This document shows, in pieces, positions 10,261 through 19,672 of a stretch of 64,000 nucleotides of DNA (its first letter is position 1; every line of letters begins with the position of its first letter). Both the position numbers and the translations under genes were made by a program. The notes under the pieces are model-generated. The model saw only the letters and a list, made by a program, of their open reading frames with translations, was not told the DNA's origin and searched no databases. This stretch comes from Akanthomyces muscarius (taxonomy: Eukaryota > Ascomycota > Sordariomycetes > Hypocreales > Cordycipitaceae): NCBI RefSeq assembly GCF_028009165.1, contig NC_079241.1, forward strand, positions 6,262,001-6,326,000, in the 5' to 3' direction.

Positions 10261-11864
10261 CTATACCTTGAGGGCGCCGCGCAGAATCTGCATAAATCTC
10301 CAAACATCCTCAAAGCGCGAGTACAGCGGCACGGGCGCGACGCGAATCACGCCAGGCTTGCGCTTGTCGCAGAGCACGCCGTTGAGCTCGAGCGCGTCGT
10401 TGACGCCGTCGAGCAGCCCCTCGCGCAGCATGACGCTGAGCTGGGTGCCGCGCTGGAGCGGGTCGCGGGGGGTCAGGATGCGGAAGAGGGTGTCGTCGCC
10501 GGCGTCGGCGAGGATGCCGTCAAGCAGCGTCTCGGCGTAGGCGGTGAGGACGAGCGCCTTGGAGCGCAGGTCGCGCATGGTCGTCTTGTTGAAGACGGAG
10601 AGGGCGCCGGCGAGGTTGGCGAGCTCGAGCGCCGAGGGGTTCGAGGCCTGGTAGCCGCCGGCGCCGGGCGTGGGCACAAACTTGTTGTCCATGTTGAAGC
10701 GCACCGACTTGTCGCCGCCGTACCAGCCCGTCAGGCGCGGGCGGTACGCGGGCCGCCCGTCGGCGCCGTCGTTCCACTCGACGGCGCCGTGGCGCTCGTG
10801 CACGAAGGCGCCGCCGATGGCGCCGGGGCCGGCGTTGATGTACTTGTAGGTGCACCAGCAGGCAAAGTCGACGTCCCAGTCGTGCAGCTTGAGCTCGACG
10901 TTGCCGGCGGCGTGGGCGAGATCCCAGCCGACGACGATGCCGCGCTCGCGGGCGTAGGCGGTGATCCGGGGCATGTCGAGCAGCTGGCCCGAGTAGTACT
11001 GGATGCCGGGGAGCAGCAGCAGCGCCGTCTCCTCGGCGTGGGCGTCAATGGTCGCCAGGATCTTCTCGGTGGGCATGTAGGAGCTCTCGTCGGGCTCGAT
11101 CTTGACCATGCTCTTCTCCGGGTCGAGGCCGTGCCAGGTGATCTGGCTCTCGATGGCGTAGTAGTCGCTGGGGAAGGGGCGCCACTCGAGGATGATCTTG
11201 TGGCGCTTGGCGTCGGGCTTGTAGAAGCTGGCCATCATCATGTGCAGGTTGATGGTGAGGGTGTTCATGATGACAATCTCGCTCGGGGAGGCGCCGACCA
11301 GATCGGCCGACCGCTTGGCGCAGTCCTCGGCCATGTCCTGCCACTGCGTCAGGGGTGAGTTGCCCAGCGTCTTGAAGTGGCCATTGACGCCGATGGACGC
11401 CCAGGTTTCGAGCTGCGCGTCAATGAACTTGCGCACCGCCTTGGGCTGCGCGCCGAGCGAGTTGCCGACAAAGTAGATGCCGACGTCGGGATCTTCGCTA
11501 GAGGTGCCATTGGTAGCAGCAGTACCATTTGTCTTGGCGGTCGCTATTGGAGCAGCGAAAAATGGTGGTCAGCAAGAATGGGAATTGAGACCAGGGGGGG
11601 TAGTCAGCTTGGATGGCCGTGCGCATGAGGGGGGAACTCAATGACGCCGGTCAAAAGCTATCAATTCATGAACCTACAGGGCAGGGTGCCGTCGAGGGCA
11701 GTCTTTTTGATGGAGGTCTTGGTTGGCAGGATGAATTCATGGCGAAGATGGCTAAGGGCGTCTTGTGAGTCGAGCTTCTGGGCGAATTCAAGCGAGTTGG
11801 CGTCGGCCGGGAACTTGGCCGGGGCGCCGCCACGGAGGCGCTCAGAGTAAGCAGACAGATCCAT
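10261..11864 (-). CDS. BNA5: Kynureninase (L-kynurenine hydrolase)
   Basis: PLP-dependent cytosolic enzyme that cleaves kynurenine or 3-hydroxykynurenine to (3-hydroxy)anthranilate and alanine. It acts in tryptophan degradation and de novo NAD+ synthesis. Two exons, 11864-11678 and 11543-10261, with a 134-nt intron (GTAGGT...AATAG), give 489 residues, the usual fungal length. The first exon carries [18 protein letters not shown]. Exon 2 begins with a short Thr/Asn/Gly/Ser linker and then [14 protein letters not shown]. The PLP site is clear: WDLAHAAGN with D270 (pyridine nitrogen partner) and [16 protein letters not shown] with Lys296 as the Schiff-base lysine. A CCACCA repeat lies in its 5' leader. 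The gene is divergent from indoleamine 2,3-dioxygenase and shares a 1 kb promoter with it, which suggests co-regulation. Confidence 0.95.
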
Positions 11865-12885
11865 GGGTCGAGTGGTGGTGGTGGTGGTGGAGGAGGTGGT
11901 AAGGTAGCGATAGTGATGACGGTGAGCGACACCAATTGGCACGGTCTGACGTAAAGGCGCAAACGAGGCAACGACGGATAGATGGGCGGGCTTGAGGCAG
12001 TTGAATAGGCAATGTCGCATATCAGCTACAGAGTCGTGAGACGAAAAGAAGAAGCAGACGGACTCAAACCACTTTATGTCCATCGACCCCTCCGTCGAAG
12101 GTGGGGGAGAATTTGCGTGAAGACCAGTGCAAAGAGAGGATAGCGGGGATCCGAATTCCGATATCCGAGCTTCCGCAATAAAGCTCCACGCTGGCCCGGA
12201 AAAGGGCCATGGTTAGGGTCAGAAACATCTTCACTATCATCTGTTTGGAGGTTTGTCCTGTTCCAATTGAGCACACTGAGAGTAGCACGGAGCAAATTTG
12301 TACAACTTGATCAATTGTTTGCTCTCCCGTCAAGGGGGAAAAGCAACTAGATGCTTATCCTGCAAGCCCGTTGTCGGCAGCATATCACTGCATGCTAGTC
12401 GAAACGCATGGGTGCCCTAGTCACTGGTAACAAATTCTAAAATAGGCGTTTCTTAGGGGCTGGTCACTCTCTTCCCTGACCGTCAAAACCCGCATGGTAC
12501 TCCGCGATTGGCTGTCGCCGATTCAAGTTGGACCGTCACTGGCCCTCGGTCAGAAGCCGGTCGCGCAATTTGAACCCTGACGGTCGGATGCACTAACCTA
12601 GCGGATGACGGATCTTCGGCGTTCTTTGCAAATGCAGCTCGATCCGGTACTCGGGTGAGCGTATTCGAATCAATCATTAAACCACTGTGGACCGACCCAT
12701 TCCTTTCAATCTTTCCCCGATTCTTGTTCGTTTTTAATGCATGTCATTCCCAGCCAAACAGGAGACAACTCTATTCCCACACTCTATCTTTTTTGCTTCC
12801 TTTCTTCTCAGCTGCGGTTGTTGTCTTGCACCCACACAACATACACATCCGTCTTACAGCTCGCAACCTCCTACCCAAAGCAGCC
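11865..12885. promoter_or_regulatory. Bidirectional promoter between kynureninase and indoleamine 2,3-dioxygenase
   Basis: 1021 bases separate the two start codons, and no coding feature is supported between them. Next to the kynureninase ATG is a GGT/GGA trinucleotide run (about 11871-11901), read as a CCACCA tract in the kynureninase leader. The dioxygenase side has a C/T-rich leader (about 12770-12885) typical of fungal 5' UTRs. No specific operator could be assigned by eye. Confidence 0.65.
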
Positions 12886-14256
12886 ATGTCACCACACGCC
12901 GTGCAACCAACCCCAGGGTCGCCGCGCCTAGGTCTGGATTTCAACAAATTCGCCGTCACCAGAAACGCATTCCTGCCTGAAAAGAGCCCCGTCCACGTCT
13001 TGTCAGACCCATACTACCAGCCGTGGGAAGCCGTGGGACAAAACTTGGCTCGATTAATCGACGACGGCACCATTCACGATGCAATTCGCCAACTACCGAT
13101 CCTCTCTGTCGATAAACTGGTGTCCGAGGCTGAATGGCGCCGAGCGTACACCATGTTGGCGTTCATGACACACGCCTATGTGTGGGGTGGTGACAAGCCC
13201 GAAGAGGTATGTCTCAGATGCTTTCGATGTGATCAGAGACACCAAGAAGATGGAGAAAATTGTTGACAATTGATCTCATCACAGATACTGCCTCCGCAAA
13301 TATCAGTCCCATTTCTTAAAGTGTCTGCTCACGTTGAGCTGCCGCCTGTGTTGACATATGCCGCCGCCAACCTGTGGAACTTTACCTGCCAGGGCGGCGA
13401 TGACTTTTCCGACCTGGACAAGCTCCGGCTGTGCTTCTCCTTCACCGGCACCGAATCCGAGTCGTGGTTCCTCCTCATCAGCGTCGCCATGGAGGCCAAG
13501 GCGGCCGGTATCCTGCAGACCATGACCACGGCGCTCGACGCCGTCAAGGCCCGCGACTACGACGGCGTCGTTGCAGGGCTCGAGGAGCTCCGCCGCTGCA
13601 TCGACAGCGTCGCGCAGCTCCTCGAGCGCATGTACGAAAAGTGCGACCCCATGACCTTTTACCACCGCATCCGCCCCTTCCTCGCCGGCAGCCAGAACAT
13701 GGCCGCCGCGGGCCTGCCGCGCGGCGTCTTCTACGACGAGGGCGACGGCCGGGGCGAGTGGCGCCAGCTGCGCGGCGGCAGCAACGGCCAGAGCTCGCTG
13801 ATCCAGTTCTTCGACGTGGTGCTCGGCGTCGAGCACAACGGCCACGGCGACAAGAAGCACGCCAGCTTCCACCAAGAGGTCCGCGAGTACATGCCGGGCC
13901 CGCACCGGCGCTTCCTCGTGCAGGTTGCGCGCATGGGAAGCATCCGCGAGCTGGCCATGGTCGCGTCGTCGTCGGAGACGGACGCGCAGAAGCGGCTCCG
14001 CGACGCGTACACGGCGGCGACGACGGCGCTGACGGCGTTTCGCCAAAAGCACATTTCTATTGTGACGCGCTACATCATCATCCCGTCCAAGCAGCCGTGG
14101 CAGGGCAAGACGGGCAAGCAAAACCTCGCGAGCTCGTCGTCGACGTCCAAGGATGACGAGCAGCTCACGGGGACTGGCGGCACGGCGCTCGTGCCGTTTC
14201 TCAAAAAGGCTCGCGATGAGACGATGGAAGCGGGCAAGCTGCAAAGGAGGCAGTAG
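12886..14256 (+). CDS. BNA2: Indoleamine 2,3-dioxygenase
   Basis: Heme enzyme that opens the indole ring of tryptophan to N-formylkynurenine, the first step of the kynurenine/NAD+ pathway. Two exons, 12886-13206 and 13285-14256, with a 78-nt intron (GTATGT...ACAG), give 430 residues. Family blocks in order: LDFNKFAVTRNAFLPEKSP near the N-terminus; LPPVLTYAAANLWNF; FTGTESESWFLLISVAME (substrate pocket side); GGSNGQSSLIQFFDVVLGVEH; and HASFHQEVREYMPGPHRRFL. The proximal heme histidine most likely lies in this last block (about residue 299, by comparison with human IDO1 recalled from memory). The C-terminus is a Ser/Lys-rich tail. The start ATG follows a pyrimidine-rich leader and fits the family. 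The gene converges with the 5'-nucleotidase 281 bases downstream. Confidence 0.94.
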
Positions 14257-14537
14257 AGCCCAAGTGACTTGATGCATTTACTTATGATTTGCGTTTTGCA
14301 TAGACATTCATGACACGTAGCGACCACCATTCTATAGATGACTTTAATTTTGACGACGACAAATTCTCCACTAGAAAATGCAGGGCCTCTCTATCCGGGT
14401 GCCGATTTATTCACGTTAGATCTGACAAGACATGCTAGTATATGCATCGGTATTTATGATTTGATCTATCTGTGCAATGTAGTCCATATTCGGACACGCT
14501 GGTGTCTACATACCGGCCATCCGACTCTTAGATGCAC

Positions 14538-16400
14538 TTACATGGCCAAGGCAGCAGCCACGGCCACACCAAAAGCGAGACCAATAGGCATGGCGAGGCC
14601 TGCAGCAGCGCCGTTAGGACCTTTGGTAGCGGCAGGACTCGAGCTTCCACCACTGGGACCGCTGGTGCTCGTGGCGTTGTTGCCTCCCGGGGTGGATGTC
14701 GAGTCGGGCGTCTTCTTGTCCGTCTTGACCACGCGCTCCTCGAGCGCATTCGTCAGCGGCGTGTTGGCCTTGACATAGGCCTCAAACACATCAGAGTCGG
14801 CATCGAGAGCCGCAAAGCCAGTGGTGGGCTCGACGAGGTTGTCGCCGCCGCGGGCCACAAAGTCGAGCGTGACGACGCGGTAGTCCTTGCGGGTCTCGTC
14901 CAGCGGCTTGCCGCCAACCGTCACGCTGATGAGCTTGCTGCCCGCGTCGTTGTCCGGGTTGTACTCAATCTTGATGTCCTTGGAGATTTGGAACCACGAC
15001 GACGTCTTCTTCTTGCTGAACTGGTTCTCGCGGGACACCCAGCCCTCGATGATCTTGCGCAGCTCCTGGCCAGAGTACGGGAGCTGGACGACGGCGTTGC
15101 CAAAGGGGAACGAGGTGAGGATCTGGCCGCGGGTAATGTTGCCGGCGCCAATGGTGGCGCGGATACCACCGGCGTTCATAAAGGCAAAGTCGGCCAGCTC
15201 ATCGCCCGCATTCTTGGAAATGTTGCGGCGGTAGTCGAGCATGGCGTCAACCATGGCTTGGCCGAGGAGGCAGTCTCCCTTCTGGCAGGTGGTCTGGTCA
15301 AGCTCGTTCTTAGTTGTGCCAATCACTTCGCTGCCGTATTCCTCAAAGGGCTTGCGCCAGGCCTGGATTTTATCCTGGAGCGACGTTTCGAGCTTCGTGG
15401 TATTGGTCATGTGGATAGGTGCACCATGATAGGAGAGAGCGCGGCCCTCTTTGTCAAAGGTCAGGTCGATGGAGCCGAGATACTCGCCCCAGCGGTACGA
15501 GGTGACGACAAAGACCTCTTTGCCAGACTGGTCCTCGATAATGGTGGGGTACTTTCCAGCGGCATTGGGCATGTCGCCAATCAGGGTGTGGCTGTGACCG
15601 CCAACGATGAGGGAAAGACCCTCAGTGTTCTGGGCCAGCTTTTGGTCCTCTTCGTAGCCAATGTGGGTGAGGGCGACAATGCGACGAATGTCGGTGGTGT
15701 TGCGAATTTCCCAGATGGCCTTCTGGACCTCGGTGGTGACATCGAGAAAGCTGGTGCCATTGCCCACGTTGGAGATGCCCTTGGTCGTCTCAGTGGTGGC
15801 ACCAATGATGGCCAGTTTATGTTTGTCAAAAATGTGATAGTTCTTGACCGTCTTGTTGAGAGCTTCATATTCGGACTTGACGTTGCACGAGATAATGGGA
15901 AAGGTCAGGTTCTTGAGGAACTTGCCGAGCTCCTCGTCGCCATTGTCCCACTCGTGGTTGCCGAGGGTCATGACGTCAAACTTGAGATTGTTGACCGTCT
16001 CTGCAATCTTTTCGCCGCCATAGTAAGAGAAGAACAGGGTGCCCTGAAACTCGTCACCCGCGTTGAGGAGCAGATGATCGGGAAACGTCTCGCGGAGCTC
16101 CTCGACCTTGGTCTTGATGCGCGCATAGCCACCGAAGCAACCCTTGGACGGGTCTGTACAGTCGGAACCTGACTTGGCAAACTGGTCAAGATGAGAGTGG
16201 ACATCATTGACGTGGATAAAGGCTGTTTCTTTGTTAGTGAGTGCATCTCTGACGCGGCCGTCTAGTCTCGGCGTACTCATGTTGTAGTTGCCATCACTGT
16301 CGATGAAGCGCTTGGAGAGATGGCGCTTGCTGTAGAGCACGTCATCAGCGACGGCCCAGGAAGCAGCGCCCAGCGCCGCGAGGATGGTAGATGTCTTCAT
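14538..16400 (-). CDS. Secreted, probably GPI-anchored 5'-nucleotidase (UshA/CD73-like)
   Basis: Calcineurin-like metallophosphoesterase that hydrolyses extracellular nucleoside monophosphates, and possibly UDP-sugars or NMN, at the cell surface. Intronless, 620 residues. The N-terminal signal peptide is about residues 1-18 (MKTSTILAALGAASWAVA). Metal-binding motifs: HVNDVHSH (D66, H68), GDEFQG (115-120), GNHEWD (147-151) and GGHSHT. The C-terminal 5'-nucleotidase domain carries NAGGIRATIGAGNIT and FPFGNAVVQLP. The tail is Ser/Thr/Gly/Pro-rich and ends in the hydrophobic stretch GLAFGVAVAAALAM, as expected for a GPI-anchor signal. The open frame continues upstream to 16790 without a stop, but this ATG is chosen because it starts the signal peptide. 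Context: next to two kynurenine-pathway genes. Confidence 0.92.
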   Translation of the reverse strand: MKTSTILAALGAASWAVADDVLYSKRHLSKRFIDSDGNYNMSTPRLDGRVRDALTNKETAFIHVNDVHSHLDQFAKSGSDCTDPSKGCFGGYARIKTKVEELRETFPDHLLLNAGDEFQGTLFFSYYGGEKIAETVNNLKFDVMTLGNHEWDNGDEELGKFLKNLTFPIISCNVKSEYEALNKTVKNYHIFDKHKLAIIGATTETTKGISNVGNGTSFLDVTTEVQKAIWEIRNTTDIRRIVALTHIGYEEDQKLAQNTEGLSLIVGGHSHTLIGDMPNAAGKYPTIIEDQSGKEVFVVTSYRWGEYLGSIDLTFDKEGRALSYHGAPIHMTNTTKLETSLQDKIQAWRKPFEEYGSEVIGTTKNELDQTTCQKGDCLLGQAMVDAMLDYRRNISKNAGDELADFAFMNAGGIRATIGAGNITRGQILTSFPFGNAVVQLPYSGQELRKIIEGWVSRENQFSKKKTSSWFQISKDIKIEYNPDNDAGSKLISVTVGGKPLDETRKDYRVVTLDFVARGGDNLVEPTTGFAALDADSDVFEAYVKANTPLTNALEERVVKTDKKTPDSTSTPGGNNATSTSGPSGGSSSPAATKGPNGAAAGLAMPIGLAFGVAVAAALAM

Positions 16401-17446
16401 GGCCGGAGGTGCTGAGATGAAGGTTGGCGGGTGGCGGTCGGCGGCAGGCAGGGCACGCGACGACGCAGATGCGGCAGCCCCAGCTGTTTTAAGGCCTGTC
16501 CACACAGAAGAAAGCCGGCTTATCGTACGCAAAAGGGTAGCGAGCGCCAAGCAACCGGGGCTCGCGGGCGACGCCGAACAAAAATTGCCTGGAGGTGGAG
16601 AGAGCTGGGGTTTGCCTGGGTGAAGTTGAGCTTGGCCAATCCGTCTAGTTAGCGGCTGCTGTGGTGCTGCTGCCAAGCTGCACGTGGGCAATTCCAAAGG
16701 TCTCAGATGCAGTCTGGCGGCGGCCAGGGCAAGATGGTCTGCACGTGGGACGAATGCGCGTGAACTGGCAGAGCATAGATGGGATTGCATGAATTTATTT
16801 AATTAATTTGTGCAGCCAATGGTTACTGCGGGAGACCACCCGACGGCGCGGCTCACTCAGCCAAAGTTGGCGATCAAGGTTGCACACTCTCCGCAGCTCA
16901 GAGCAGGCCAGCCCGTTGGAGTCAGCTGCCCCCAGTCAACGATGGGAAGAATAATTGGGCATCGGAAATTTCAAGATTTTCACTTCTCTCATTGAAAATT
17001 TGTGTTTTCTCGAATTCTTCGCGACCGCCAGAAAAGAAAGGGAGCTCGTCGGGTCTCGCCGCGCCAAGCCCACGCTTCTTGGCACAAGCTGATAGCAGGC
17101 TCCGAGTAGAGCTATAACTGGCCATAAGCTGTACCATTCTCAAAAACAGGCGACCGTCGCGAGTCCTGATACGAGATACGAGTAGGTGTGTATAGAAACG
17201 TGTTTAAACATATTGAAAATGTCGGCTTTCAAGGCTGCGTCTCTGGTGTTGGCATCAAGTCTCTACACAGCGCACCTCGACAATATCACACCAGACCAAG
17301 ACCGACTACACAACCTCGAAATAGCAGCCATGAATCATGCTCTGCTTTCGAAAATCGACCAACATTGATATTTGCGCCTACGGATGAGCAGTATCTGCTT
17401 GAAAATATAAGAATAATCGGTATGAAAACCCCAAACTCTACAGATA
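16401..17446. other. Intergenic, upstream of the 5'-nucleotidase
   Basis: Holds the nucleotidase promoter and then A/T-rich sequence. Short ORFs from about 17188 include a DEQYLLENIR-like string that may belong to the N-terminal side of the NACHT-like relic that follows, in another frame. No intact gene is seen. Confidence 0.4.
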
Positions 17447-17782
17447 GTGGTCGAACAAGGGCTAACATTGGCGACCGCAGAGCATCAATCTACAGACGAA
17501 CAATACTTTGACGCCACCCGACAGAGGATATTAATGGAATTATTGTTCGGCCAGATAGATACCAATAAACTCACTCGGTCACCAACGTATTTGACCTGGT
17601 ATCAATGCGGAGATCGAAAAGCACACATAGTTAGCCGGAACTTGTCGTGCTGGCAAAAGGGTACTCATTATAGCGCCGAGGCTCTATCTGGTTTGATCAG
17701 GTTTCCTGGTCGCAGCAAGTCCAGCTTCAAGTTCGTTGGCAGGATATTGGCGGAGACCGAGAACATCATTTCCCTACAATAA
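17447..17782 (+). pseudogene. Degenerate fragment resembling a fungal NACHT/STAND (NLR-like) NTPase
   Basis: The frame reads TDEQYFDATRQRILMELLFG then QIDTNKLT, followed by TYLTWYQCG, SCWQKGTHYS and PGRSKSSFKFVGR. This order resembles the segment before and at the Walker A motif of fungal NLR-type proteins: RQRIL.SL.F..ID.R...I, a TF.WIF-like block, a WL..G block and a GKPGSGKS(S/T)(F/L)MKF P-loop. The P-loop glycines and general spacing are eroded, and a stop follows at 17782. Nothing recognisable of the NACHT core or repeat domain is seen downstream. The likeness is from memory and is partial. It could be chance, and the opposite strand also carries an open frame here. Confidence 0.38.
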
Positions 17783-17814
17783 TGGGAGGCTTGAACAAGC
17801 ACATACCAACATCC

Positions 17815-18252
17815 TCACAGAATGCACATGGAAAACCCCAGCTTGAGAGCAATACCAAAGATTCGGCTCGGATCCTCAAGAAAAGACACCATATGATAAT
17901 TGAACAGAGCCAAATACAGCCAGACCCGCGGCAGCATCAGTAGCCATCGCACACGACGACTGCACCGCCTAGTCAGAGGCGCGACCAGCTTGGCCACCAG
18001 CATGCCGCTTCCAGGCTCATTCTCTAGCCACACGAGGTTCGGGATCAAGAGGATGTGAATCAAGGCCAAACCATTGGGGAGGATGACGGGGAATTCAGGG
18101 TGTGCATCTTGGGAGGGAAACACGCGAAAGGTGGTGGCGTCGTCGATGCTGAGAATGTACAGGCAGAGGGACTCAAGCCAGGCACATGGTTGCATGAGAA
18201 CGGCCATGGCGGCGAAAACGAGCTTGATCTTGTTGTCATATGTGTTCTCCAT
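17815..18252 (-). CDS. Doubtful small multi-pass membrane protein (hypothetical)
   Basis: Uninterrupted frame of 145 codons from ATG 18252. It has three or four evenly spaced hydrophobic segments (about residues 11-36, 60-79, 101-124 and 130-145) separated by short polar, partly basic loops. I do not recognise a family. A 45-nt GT-AG gap (17818-17774) would join it in frame to a further 33 codons, but the branch point is poor and the gap is short. The even hydrophobic spacing argues for a real protein. The lack of family resemblance and the position over a likely relic argue against. Confidence 0.28.
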   Translation of the reverse strand: MENTYDNKIKLVFAAMAVLMQPCAWLESLCLYILSIDDATTFRVFPSQDAHPEFPVILPNGLALIHILLIPNLVWLENEPGSGMLVAKLVAPLTRRCSRRVRWLLMLPRVWLYLALFNYHMVSFLEDPSRIFGIALKLGFSMCIL

Positions 18253-19672
18253 TATGCGATTGCGGGTAGTGTTTGTATTTTGTATGGGCGCTTGGTGAGT
18301 GCTGAGCGCCGTGTGTGCTTTATATGGAACGGAGTTACAGGGAGAACCGGAGGAATAGAAGATTCATGAAAGACCACATGCATTTGTGAATTTTCTGTCG
18401 TGGCTTGTGTACAAAAAAGTATAATTGGCGAGGCGTTCGTGGCAGAACACCAACATGTACCTACTGTGGCGGTCTAGATGCCCGTTCCAAGTCCCCCAGA
18501 CCGAACTGAGTGATACTTAGGCCAAGTCAATAAACATCACTACAATTCTATTTAAAAAAAAAAAACCTCGACCAGTCGAGGAAAAAGGATTCCGTTAACT
18601 TCCAGTGACGTAGCACTGAAATTACCGCCTGCCCGTGCTCTAGCTAGACTTCGCACTGCCGCAATACGTATCAAGACTTCTTGAAAAAAGCAATCTCCCT
18701 ACTAGTGATGTCAACATCGTAAATTAGTCGTCATGAACGAAATAAAACGATTTTCCAAACAGATTGCAATGCGCTCGCCGTGGGAGGCAGCTCATGATCG
18801 CATCGCGCTGCGTCTCCACCGTCGTTTCACTCAGGCTTCGCCCTTGACACTGCTCGCGAAATAAACGGCCACTCGTCCTTTTACCTCTTATTCCTGGACT
18901 AAGCGACTGTGACGAGAATACTACGTTGACTGCCTTAGTGGCGACCTGCCATGTGAAGGGGCCGGCTTGTTGGCCTCGTGCCGAAGTATCACCTCAGAAT
19001 CATGTTGGACTGTGGCCTGCATGGCATACAGTGCATGAACACGGATGGTCCTTTGGTAGCGGAGACTTGAAGTTTAAGGGGTACGAGCCTTGAGCAGCGA
19101 AACGGGAAGCAAGTATCCCTTTCCGCAAGAGACTAGCAGCTCCTGCAGCACACTCGACACCTTCTACTTTGCCAGATAATAGCTGCCGGCGGGCTGGACG
19201 CAGAGAGGAATGAAGGCATTGGGCGGCTGAGCAAGGCTGTTGTGGAGGTGGGCTGGCTCGACGACGAGGTGGCGGCCGGGTGGAAACTGCGGATAAATAC
19301 GCTCAGGAGCTGGGCAATGTGCGTCCGGCCAGTGCAGAGGTCTGGGCTGAGGTGTCTAAGAAGACGCTCGAGGAGAACGGGCAGCTCTTCTGGCAGTGGA
19401 CGCCCAGAAAGGTTGAGCTTTGGTGGCTGAGAGACTTTCCTTTTAGACTGAAACCACCTGTAAAGATCCCCGGGTAGTCACATAGGTATCACAGCATCCA
19501 TCCCCGCCTGAGTTATGGCTGCTCTGTGTGTCATATCACGGTTGGATCGGCGTCAGCTAAATAGTGGCGGATAGCACGGTGGAGCGCGAAATAAAGCAAG
19601 CGCGTTGACGTTTAATTCGTGGGAATTAGAAGTCTCTTAAGAATGCCATCAATCATATATCATTCCTTGGAG
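18253..19672. other. Intergenic spacer with a hairpin/poly-A element and a GC-rich coding-like patch
   Basis: No intact gene. Position 18554-18581 carries a poly-A tract with an inverted repeat (listed separately). From about 19160 to 19470 the base composition becomes GC-rich and coding-like. Two adjacent frames read VVEVGWLDDEVAAGWKL and then KYAQELGNVRPASAEVW as if one protein were split by a frameshift. I cannot name the family. Confidence 0.4.
18554..18581. repeat. Poly-A12 next to an interrupted palindrome
   Basis: Twelve A residues (18554-18565) are followed at once by CCTCGAC-CA-GTCGAGG (18566-18581). On the minus strand this reads as a 7-bp GC-rich stem followed by twelve T residues. 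It could end a minus-strand transcript, mark a retro-element tail, or be chance. Confidence 0.6.

Noticed and set aside
13303..14277. Open frames of 324 codons (minus) and 241 codons (plus, other frame) over the dioxygenase
   Set aside because: Both are low-complexity Arg/Ala-rich shadows of the indoleamine 2,3-dioxygenase exon.
14532..16172. Open frame of 546 codons on the plus strand opposite the 5'-nucleotidase
   Set aside because: Shadow of the minus-strand metallophosphoesterase, which has a signal peptide and all metal-binding motifs.
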